Origin: Treponemataceae bacterium
GTDB taxonomy: Bacteria; Spirochaetota; Spirochaetia; Treponematales; Treponemataceae
Direction of reading: 5' to 3'
NCBI GenBank assembly: GCA_024680915.1
Contig: JAILBN010000101.1
Span: forward strand, 1 to 64,000
DNA: 64,000 nucleotides
Position 1 is the first letter of the stretch. Every line of letters begins with the position of its first letter. The notes beneath the pieces were generated by a model. That model saw nothing but the letters and a program-made list of their open reading frames with translations, made no database searches and was not told the DNA's origin. Shown piece after piece: positions 17,658 to 24,209 of the stretch. The translations under genes were made by a program, and so were the position numbers.

Positions 17658-18128
17658 GCAAAGTTTCAGATGCAGACTCTGGTTTCGAACCCAGTTTTCT
17701 TATCACTTGTGTTCAGCTGGTTTTCTGCACAATTTATAAAAACATTGATAAAATTACTTTCTGGAAAAGTCCATTCATTAAAAGAACTTATTGAACTGAT
17801 GTTTTGGAAGACCGGTGGCATGCCTTCCAGCCATACAGCCTTAGTTATGTCTCTTTGTGTTTCGATCGGGTTTAGGAATGGAGTGACATCAGACATTTTT
17901 ATCCTTTCTGTGGCATTTGCTATTGTAGTCGTAAGAGATGCAGTAGGAGTCCGGCGTTCTAGCGGCTTGCAGACCAAGGCTCTCAATGAACTGAGCTTAC
18001 AGTTGAAATCAAAAGGAATCATAGATGATTTCGTACCTCTAAAGGAGATTCATGGTCATAAACCTGCCGAAGTCATTATGGGTTGTTTTTTAGGTGTGTT
18101 TATCGGCATAGCTTTTTCTGTCCTATAA
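17646..18128 (+). CDS. DUF212 family integral membrane protein (acid phosphatase/haloperoxidase-related)
   Basis: A 160-residue protein with several hydrophobic segments. The family signature is visible: NPVFLSLVFSWFSAQFIKT, the GGMPSSHTALVMSL block that resembles a PAP2/haloperoxidase motif, VVRDAVGVRRSSG and the C-terminal GHKPAEVIMGCFLGVFIGI. Family members are small membrane proteins of unresolved biochemical role. The start is uncertain: ATG 17646 is closest to a TATAAT at 17628, ATG 17670 is possible, and neither has a strong Shine-Dalgarno. It is followed after 10 nt by the Rnf-linked membrane protein gene. Confidence 0.85.
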   Translation: MLGQAKFQMQTLVSNPVFLSLVFSWFSAQFIKTLIKLLSGKVHSLKELIELMFWKTGGMPSSHTALVMSLCVSIGFRNGVTSDIFILSVAFAIVVVRDAVGVRRSSGLQTKALNELSLQLKSKGIIDDFVPLKEIHGHKPAEVIMGCFLGVFIGIAFSVL

Positions 18129-18138
18129 GTAAGTTTAT

Positions 18139-19563
18139 ATGAAATCGATTCTGAAGATATTTCTAATTATACTTGCCGCCTCTTTTTTTTTAATACTTGT
18201 TTTTCTTTTCCGTATTCAACCATCAATCAAAATATGGGAGCAGTACAAAGTATTTTATTTTCCTTCTGACTACTCGCTGTATAAGATAAAAACGGCGATA
18301 AATGACGAAAATCTTCTTCAAGCTATTATTTTCGAGAATCCTGATTATCATCATGCATGGGTAAACATAATGCAGGCTGAAGAAAACTATGATACTGTCC
18401 GTGATTTTTCCCAAAAATACATGAGAGATTTCTTTTTTTATGATAAAACAGGTAGTTACCGTATAATATATGTTCCTGATGATATCTCATCAGATCTCAT
18501 CAGTTCTCTAAAAGCTTCAGGCATATCCTTCGGAACCGATAGTGTGAACAAATATCCTTATCTTTATCCTATTATCTCTTTTGTTTTTCTGATTCTTCTT
18601 GCGCTTTTCGGTAAAATGTCTTTTTTTCACTCTGTTTCTGCGGTTCCTCTTATTCTCTTTACCCTCTGGTGTCCATTTTATAATTCTGCTGTGGGTGTCC
18701 TATCTGCTCTGTTTGGCTTTTATACGGCAGAGCAATATGCAGGGAAAAAATACGGAATTACCAGGACCTTTCTTAATCCTGTTGTAATCATATGTCTCCT
18801 GTTCTCCCTTTTCTCAATTACAGCAGGAGGAATAAAACTTTTACTCTTATTCCTTTCCACCCTTGTTTCATCCATCCTTCTATGGATATCTTTGGTTTGT
18901 CTGAACAAAATATCACTGTCAGCTTATCATTTCCGTTATGTTCCCATTCTTACATCCAAGTCCTTTTATCCATACAAAAGAGTAACTTTTTTTTCCATTT
19001 CAATGGTTGCGGTAGCAGCTACAGTCCTTGCCTTATTTTTCTTCCTGTCTGCCGGTATCATCAGAAGCACAGGTGAGGATGACTTGTATCTACCTTCTCC
19101 TTCAGAGTATACTGAATCTGTGGGTATAAACAGCTCATCTTATTCCGAGCTAAAGGAATTCGATTCCAGAGAGTATCCTGATACAGCAGACTTCATCGAT
19201 GAATATTGGTTGAATATACGCTCTCAGTACAGCAGACTTTCTGATAATTATTCCAGTGAGGACATAACTCCAGGAGATATAATTGCGATTCCTGTTTTTA
19301 CGGAAGATACAGATGGTATTCACAGTGAGCTTAGGACAATAGAGTCTTTTGACGATAAATTCATTGATAAATTAACTCAAGAGTTCATAGGAAATGGGGG
19401 AGCAGAACAATTTCTTTTCTCTCAGGGGAAAATGTTCTCAACAAAATATGTAAAAGCGGGAGATAGATCCCATGACTTGAATTCCGCTTTATCAATAATT
19501 TCACTCTTTGTATTATTTGTGATATTATTTATCTTAAGACTAATAAAAGGCTGTAAAAAATGA
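18139..19563 (+). CDS. integral membrane protein of unknown function heading the Rnf-like operon
   Basis: A 474-residue protein I do not recognise. It has an N-terminal membrane anchor (IFLIILAASFFLILVFLF), then an extracytoplasmic region of about 110 residues. A block of five or six hydrophobic segments follows (residues about 140-310), then a second soluble region with many acidic residues (310-440) and a final membrane segment (LFVLFVILFILRLI). Its stop overlaps the rnfC ATG as ATGA, so it is translationally coupled to the Rnf-like genes. That placement suggests an accessory subunit or assembly factor, which is inference from context only. Confidence 0.7.
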   Translation: MKSILKIFLIILAASFFLILVFLFRIQPSIKIWEQYKVFYFPSDYSLYKIKTAINDENLLQAIIFENPDYHHAWVNIMQAEENYDTVRDFSQKYMRDFFFYDKTGSYRIIYVPDDISSDLISSLKASGISFGTDSVNKYPYLYPIISFVFLILLALFGKMSFFHSVSAVPLILFTLWCPFYNSAVGVLSALFGFYTAEQYAGKKYGITRTFLNPVVIICLLFSLFSITAGGIKLLLLFLSTLVSSILLWISLVCLNKISLSAYHFRYVPILTSKSFYPYKRVTFFSISMVAVAATVLALFFFLSAGIIRSTGEDDLYLPSPSEYTESVGINSSSYSELKEFDSREYPDTADFIDEYWLNIRSQYSRLSDNYSSEDITPGDIIAIPVFTEDTDGIHSELRTIESFDDKFIDKLTQEFIGNGGAEQFLFSQGKMFSTKYVKAGDRSHDLNSALSIISLFVLFVILFILRLIKGCKK

Positions 19564-20822
19564 ACATAAAGAAAAAAATGAATATACCCTATGTTGCTTT
19601 TTCAGAAGCTGTAGACGCATATTTACCCTTATATGATTTTGTTCCCCTTAAGGATGAAGAAGGTAAGGTATGTATACAGAAAACAGCCCTTAATACTCGG
19701 GTCAGTGAAGGACAGGTCCTTGGTAAATATGATGCTTACAGTGCTTCAGTTCATTCACCGGTTCCAGGAGTTTTGAAAGAGTACAGAAGTCTGCCTATGC
19801 CGGACGGAAAAACAACGGAAGTTGCTGTGATAAAGCTTGACGGAGAGTTTTCCTTCAAAGGCAAAAAAATAAGGAACCATAGCTGGGACAATCTTTCCTC
19901 AATCGACATATGTTCTATTCTTGCCGACAATGGTGTTATAAACACTTTCGATACACCTTGCTCAATTGCCAGAGAAATATTAAATCACAATGATCATAGA
20001 TCGGGGGAAACGACCCTTGCTCTTCGTCTTTTTGATGCAGATCCAAGTTGTCGTACTGACAGCTTTATCGCTCTTAAAAAAACGAAAGAAGTCCTTGAAG
20101 GCGCGCTGATTATCGCGAAAGCTCTCTCTGCCAGTAATATTTTTGTACTCTGTGAGAAAGATATCAAGTATTATTCTTCTTTTTCATTTGACAATATGAA
20201 TTTCATACATGTTCCTTCCTCAAAGCAGGTAATGTGTGGAAAAAAGAATATAGATACCATTCTTCAAAACAACAAATATCCTTATAAAACTTCTGTCGCA
20301 ATAGACAGTTCCACAGCATTTGCCGCATATGAAGCCGTTGTCTTGCAGAAGCCTCTTCTGGAGCGCTTTATACAAGTATCTGGAGACGCGTTAAAAAACA
20401 ACGTAATGTTCAGAGTACGTATAGGGACTCCTGTCAGGAAGCTTATAGAGCAATGCGGAGGATTCAAGAAGAAGCCTTATAAAATAATCATCAACGGCCT
20501 TATAAAAGGTACTGCTATTGCCGACCCGGATACTCCTGTGACAAACATTGTTAAGTCGATTACAATCCTGTCCCGTATCTCTGTGCCAGACCAAAAACAG
20601 TCTCATTGTATACACTGTGGCAATTGTCACAGAATCTGTCCTGTACATCTGCATCCCGATGCATTCTTTGATTACTATTATTTTCATAAAGAACTTTCTG
20701 AAGCTTTTATCAATTCCTCACGTCTATGTATTCAATGCGGTCTATGTAACACCAGTTGTCCTTCAAGACTTCCTTTGTTCCAATCGATCGCTTTAATCAA
20801 AGGAACCTTAAATGAAAAATAA
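19560..20822 (+). CDS. rnfC: RnfC-like ferredoxin:NAD+ oxidoreductase subunit, glycine-rich loop missing
   Basis: In canonical Rnf, RnfC is the cytosolic NADH/FMN-binding subunit with two [4Fe-4S] clusters. This 420-residue protein keeps the N-terminal biotinyl-like fold (VSEGQVLGKYDAYSASVHSP), the VRIGTPVRKLIEQCGGF segment and both cluster motifs, CIHCGNCHRICP and CIQCGLCNTSCP. At the position of the usual glycine-rich GxGGAxFPT nucleotide/FMN loop it instead reads NGVINTFDTPCSIAREI. The usual YPQGGEKQL motif is also not visible (HVPSSKQVMCGKKN). So the family call is firm, but NADH/FMN binding is doubtful. It overlaps its neighbours by 4 and 11 nt. Confidence 0.85.
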   Translation: MNIKKKMNIPYVAFSEAVDAYLPLYDFVPLKDEEGKVCIQKTALNTRVSEGQVLGKYDAYSASVHSPVPGVLKEYRSLPMPDGKTTEVAVIKLDGEFSFKGKKIRNHSWDNLSSIDICSILADNGVINTFDTPCSIAREILNHNDHRSGETTLALRLFDADPSCRTDSFIALKKTKEVLEGALIIAKALSASNIFVLCEKDIKYYSSFSFDNMNFIHVPSSKQVMCGKKNIDTILQNNKYPYKTSVAIDSSTAFAAYEAVVLQKPLLERFIQVSGDALKNNVMFRVRIGTPVRKLIEQCGGFKKKPYKIIINGLIKGTAIADPDTPVTNIVKSITILSRISVPDQKQSHCIHCGNCHRICPVHLHPDAFFDYYYFHKELSEAFINSSRLCIQCGLCNTSCPSRLPLFQSIALIKGTLNEK

Positions 20823-21849
20823 ATATCAATTTCTGACACTAACACCTTTTTATAATTCTAAGCCCTCAATTGCTGATAGTGCGAAACTTACCCTGCTTCT
20901 TTTTGTTCCTCAGCTTGTCATCTTGTTTTTGACAAAAAGCTACAATGCTTTGATTATAATAGGAATTTCAATTTTTTCTTCCTTTGCTGCAGATTTTATA
21001 AACAATTGTCTTAAACATTCAAAGTTCAGGATTGATTTTACTGTTATTCTGCAAGGGCTTTTTATAGGTTTTTTTATACCTGAGAATTATCCGCCGGCAG
21101 TAGTTTTTTTCGTAGTCCCCGTGGTTCTGCTTCTATCTAAATATATATCAGGTGGGTTCGCTTTCTCCTGGGTCAATCCTGCTGTGCTGGCAGTACTATT
21201 TCTTTTTTTCCTTAACAGCAGTATATTCCCTCACTTTCAAATTCCTACCGAATACCTGAAGAACATAAATATCTTCTCAAACCTTCTGGGGGATGGAACC
21301 TTCTCAATACAACCTTTTGACAAGGTGGTAACTTCCTTCTTAAACAAGAATATTTTCAAATTCACTGGCTTAACCTTACCAGAAGGATACATTTCTCTTC
21401 TTTGGGATAACGGGAGCGTTATAGCTGGATTCAGATTTAATATACTCACCTTGTTCGCGACAATAATTCTCATCTCTTTTGATATGATAGACTGGTTGAT
21501 TCCCTCTGTATTCCTGATCGTATATGCTTTTTGTGTAAGAATATTCGGTACCGTACCTTTTGGGAATATTTATAATTCAGGAGATATTCTTCTTGCCCTC
21601 TGTACAAGCGGAACCTTTATCTGTGCTTTTTTCGTTTTACCATGGGCAGGAACAACACCGTCAAGCATTCCAGGTAAAATAATTTATGCAGTAATAGCAG
21701 GTCTTTTTTCTTTCCTTATTAATGGCTCCGGTACAGGTCATATTGGTTCAATGTTCGTCGTCCTGATCGTTAATATAATATCACCTTTTATTCAAATACT
21801 AGAAGATTTTTGCTATACGACTTTCTTCTTAAAGAAACAGGAGATGTAA
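20812..21849 (+). CDS. rnfD: RnfD/NqrB-like membrane subunit, flavinylation Thr not seen
   Basis: A 345-residue multi-span membrane protein with RnfD features: an N-terminal SPxx-like start (TPFYNSKPSIADSAKLTLLLF), the IDFTVILQGLFIGFFIPENYPP region, SWVNPAVLAVLFLFFL, and a C-terminal HIGSMFVVLIVNIISPFI block. Canonical RnfD carries a covalent FMN on the Thr of a D-G-V-S-G-A-T motif. The corresponding stretch here appears to be FDKVVTSFLNK, with Phe where the Thr should be (by-eye alignment). The ATG lies within the end of rnfC. Confidence 0.82.
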   Translation: MKNKYQFLTLTPFYNSKPSIADSAKLTLLLFVPQLVILFLTKSYNALIIIGISIFSSFAADFINNCLKHSKFRIDFTVILQGLFIGFFIPENYPPAVVFFVVPVVLLLSKYISGGFAFSWVNPAVLAVLFLFFLNSSIFPHFQIPTEYLKNINIFSNLLGDGTFSIQPFDKVVTSFLNKNIFKFTGLTLPEGYISLLWDNGSVIAGFRFNILTLFATIILISFDMIDWLIPSVFLIVYAFCVRIFGTVPFGNIYNSGDILLALCTSGTFICAFFVLPWAGTTPSSIPGKIIYAVIAGLFSFLINGSGTGHIGSMFVVLIVNIISPFIQILEDFCYTTFFLKKQEM

Positions 21850-21852
21850 AAG

Positions 21853-22332
21853 ATGAATAAAGAGCTTAAACTTCTTCTTCATAAATATGGAGCCTTTACA
21901 GTAATCCTTCTAGCCTTGTTTTTTATACTTGCCACAGTGACCCTGCTATCCAAAAATACATGGGAAAACAAGCTTCGTGAAAGTGTCTCCTCTGTCCTTG
22001 TTTCTAAATATGGTGATTTATATAGCGTAGACGAATATATAAATATACAGACACCTGCAATATTATCTACTGCAATATATTCAATTACAAACAAAGAAAG
22101 TAATGAGAAGGGCAAAGCCATACTGATTCGTATCACAGGGATCTCCGGTCCTACGGCAGCTGTATATACATATTTCGATGGATTTGAAAAAGGCTCCTTC
22201 GCAGGTTATGCGGCAAACACACTATTTTTATCTGGTGAAAACGGACTTGATTACAGTGCTTCTGAAACGCAGATCAACTATTACGCCCGCCGGATTCCAC
22301 AGTTAATTTCAAAAGGAATAGAAAAAGAATGA
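21853..22332 (+). CDS. rnfG: RnfG-like subunit, short, degenerate flavinylation motif
   Basis: A 159-residue protein with one N-terminal membrane segment (AFTVILLALFFILATVTLL) and an extracytoplasmic FMN-binding-type domain, shorter than typical RnfG (about 180-210). Near the C-terminus canonical RnfG has D-x-x-S-G-A-T-x-T/S, where the Thr is flavinylated. Here the stretch is GLDYSASETQINYY: a Thr is present at the same distance from the Asp, but the S-G-A context and the following Ser/Thr are lost. It has an AGGAG Shine-Dalgarno 11 nt before the ATG and overlaps the next gene by 4 nt. Confidence 0.75.
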   Translation: MNKELKLLLHKYGAFTVILLALFFILATVTLLSKNTWENKLRESVSSVLVSKYGDLYSVDEYINIQTPAILSTAIYSITNKESNEKGKAILIRITGISGPTAAVYTYFDGFEKGSFAGYAANTLFLSGENGLDYSASETQINYYARRIPQLISKGIEKE

Positions 22333-22931
22333 GAAAATCGATTTTTATGTTCACTACAGCAATACTTTGTTTTATTGTTCCTTTACCCTCCAGATTCGCA
22401 TACACATTGGTAATGCTGCTTGCAATTAATTTTATCATGCTAACAGGAACTACCCTTAAAGTTTTCATCGGAAAACTTAATTTACAGAATCTTGAACCGC
22501 TCCTTCTGATTGTTTTTATTATTTCGATGACCATACTTTTCAAACAGCTTTTAATTCTTTTTTCCCCAATAATAGCTTTCACCATCGGGTTCGTTATTTA
22601 TCTTGCCCCGGCATCTGCTTTCTTAAACGGTCACATTCTCGAGCCAAAAGAAAAATACACAGGCAATATATTTTCTATAAACATGAGAAACGCTGGGATT
22701 ATATCTGCAATAGCTTCCATAGTATCAATCATAAGGGAATTCCTTGCTTATGGGTCTTTTTCCCTTCCTTTCAGAGATGGAATACATATATATAAATATC
22801 CCTTCGTAAAAACAACAACGCTCTCTTTTTTCTTTTCGACCATATCAGGAGCTTTTGTCCTAACCGGTTTAGTATTCGCTTTTTTCGTCTTTATTAATAG
22901 AAAAATTGAGATAGCAAGGAGGAAGGATTAG
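22329..22931 (+). CDS. rnfE: RnfE/NqrD-like membrane subunit with one of two cluster cysteines
   Basis: A 200-residue protein with six hydrophobic segments, in the RnfE position of a C-D-G-E-A-B order. RnfE and RnfA normally supply two cysteines each to an intramembrane [2Fe-2S] cluster. Here a Cys is present near the first site (TTAILCFIVPLPS), but the second site, usually V-N-C-I-I-I-G-R-A-E-A-F, reads GFVIYLAPASAF with Val in place of Cys. The RDGIHIYKYPF segment corresponds to the periplasmic loop of family members. Assignment rests on length, topology, order and residual similarity. Confidence 0.7.
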   Translation: MRKSIFMFTTAILCFIVPLPSRFAYTLVMLLAINFIMLTGTTLKVFIGKLNLQNLEPLLLIVFIISMTILFKQLLILFSPIIAFTIGFVIYLAPASAFLNGHILEPKEKYTGNIFSINMRNAGIISAIASIVSIIREFLAYGSFSLPFRDGIHIYKYPFVKTTTLSFFFSTISGAFVLTGLVFAFFVFINRKIEIARRKD

Positions 22932-22934
22932 AAT

Positions 22935-23489
22935 ATGTTCCAACTTCTTCTTTTTTATACACTTGTTTCTTCCGCAGTGTTTGTTTATGGAATAGGTCTG
23001 AATAAGATAATTGTTTTTTCAAAAAAGCCTCAGGATACATTGGTTTTCCTCTCGAAAGAGCTTATCGTTATACTTCTTTCTTTATGTATTTGCTGGCCTC
23101 TGACTAGATTCATTCTTGTCCCCAATGGCCTTGTAGAATTATACCCCTTTTTCAGTTTTTTCATTATACATCTTATATCCATCGTCATTACAGAATTCTC
23201 AGCCCGTGTACTTAAAAAAAATGTGACAGGTTTTTATTTTTCATACTGTACGCTCCTTCTTGCCATAAATGAAGGCTTGACCTTTGCAAACGCCATTATC
23301 ATCGCGGTAGCATGTATTCTCGCCTTCTTTTGTATGCTTCCAATAATTTATGCGGCAAGATGGAAAATGAAAAGTAATCTGCAATATATCAGCTTTAAGG
23401 ATGGCGCCATGCTTTTTTTATGCATAGCCGTAATCCTTTTTATATTCTTTGCATTTAATGTTTCTTGGCTAAATCCTGAGGTATTCTGA
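22935..23489 (+). CDS. rnfA: RnfA/NqrE-like membrane subunit with one of two cluster cysteines
   Basis: A 184-residue, six-span membrane protein collinear with RnfA: LVSSAVFVYGIGLNKIIVFS aligns without gaps to the canonical LVNNFVLSRFLGICPFLGVS, placing Asn where the first cluster Cys should be. The second site, usually T-N-C-A-V-L-G-V-A-L, is SYCTLLLAINEGL, so that Cys is kept. Together with RnfE only two of the four expected [2Fe-2S] ligands remain. It ends in a 1-nt TGATG overlap with rnfB. Confidence 0.75.
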   Translation: MFQLLLFYTLVSSAVFVYGIGLNKIIVFSKKPQDTLVFLSKELIVILLSLCICWPLTRFILVPNGLVELYPFFSFFIIHLISIVITEFSARVLKKNVTGFYFSYCTLLLAINEGLTFANAIIIAVACILAFFCMLPIIYAARWKMKSNLQYISFKDGAMLFLCIAVILFIFFAFNVSWLNPEVF

Positions 23490-24109
23490 TGTTTATCGCA
23501 TTTCTAGTATGTGTTTTAATTATTCTTGCCGTAGGCGGCATTAGTTTTCTCTTGTTCATTTATTTTAGGTTTAATCCAGAAATGGTTTTTTCTGCAGAAG
23601 AAAAAGATTTTTTGAATAATCTTATAGAACCTTATGACAGTGACAACGGTCTTTGTGCGGTGGTGAAATGCTCTCCTGATAGAGATAATCACACAAATCT
23701 TTTGGAACATAGCGAAATGACAGATTGTCGTTTGTTCTCAGAAATCTATGGTAAAGAACAGTTTTGTAAATGGGGATGTCTGGGTTACGGAACCTGTGTC
23801 ACTTTCTGTCCCCAACAGGCTATAATTATAAAAAACGGGACAGCCGTTATAACAGAATCTTGCAATGGATGCGGAGCCTGTGTGGATCATTGTCCTCAAC
23901 ATATTATAGAACTTATTCCCAGGGAAAAAGAATATTTTGTTCAATGTTCTTTGCCAGAAGACGAGACATGCGATAATTGTTCAGTCAGCTGTACTTCATG
24001 CAGAGGCTGCAGGAAGGAAGAAACACTCACTCTTGAGATTGCAAAGAAATGTCCGAGAAAATGTATTAAAAAAATCACAAATCCTTTTTCAAAAGGCTTT
24101 AAATTATAA
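23489..24109 (+). CDS. rnfB: RnfB-like ferredoxin subunit lacking the N-terminal Fe-S motif
   Basis: A 206-residue protein with one N-terminal membrane anchor (IAFLVCVLIILAVGGISFLL). It keeps the Rnf-specific CAVVKCSPDRD, CKWGCLGYGTCVTFCP (C-x3-C-x4-C-x3-C) and the ferredoxin motif CNGCGACVDHCP, plus a Cys-rich C-terminus (CDNCSVSCTSCRGCRK). Canonical RnfB has an extra N-terminal domain with a C-G-x-C-G-x-x-x-C cluster motif between the anchor and the KCS segment. Here those segments are only about 50 residues apart, and no such motif is present. RnfB normally accepts electrons from reduced ferredoxin. Confidence 0.85.
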   Translation: MFIAFLVCVLIILAVGGISFLLFIYFRFNPEMVFSAEEKDFLNNLIEPYDSDNGLCAVVKCSPDRDNHTNLLEHSEMTDCRLFSEIYGKEQFCKWGCLGYGTCVTFCPQQAIIIKNGTAVITESCNGCGACVDHCPQHIIELIPREKEYFVQCSLPEDETCDNCSVSCTSCRGCRKEETLTLEIAKKCPRKCIKKITNPFSKGFKL

Positions 24110-24172
24110 GGATTGTGTTTTATCATTAGAGACTACGATTCTAAAGTTAAAAATTAAATTTTTGTCTTTGTA

Positions 24173-24191
24173 AGTTTCTTTAGCAGAAACT
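24173..24191 (+). repeat. small inverted repeat after rnfB
   Basis: AGTTTC (24173-24178) and GAAACT (24186-24191) could form a 6-bp hairpin just upstream of the GH57-like gene, next to an AT-rich AAAAATTAAATTTTT palindrome at about 24149-24164. No clean terminator is visible, so transcription may run from the Rnf cluster into the next gene. Confidence 0.3.
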
Positions 24192-24209
24192 AAGTGGAGT
24201 GTTTGCGTA

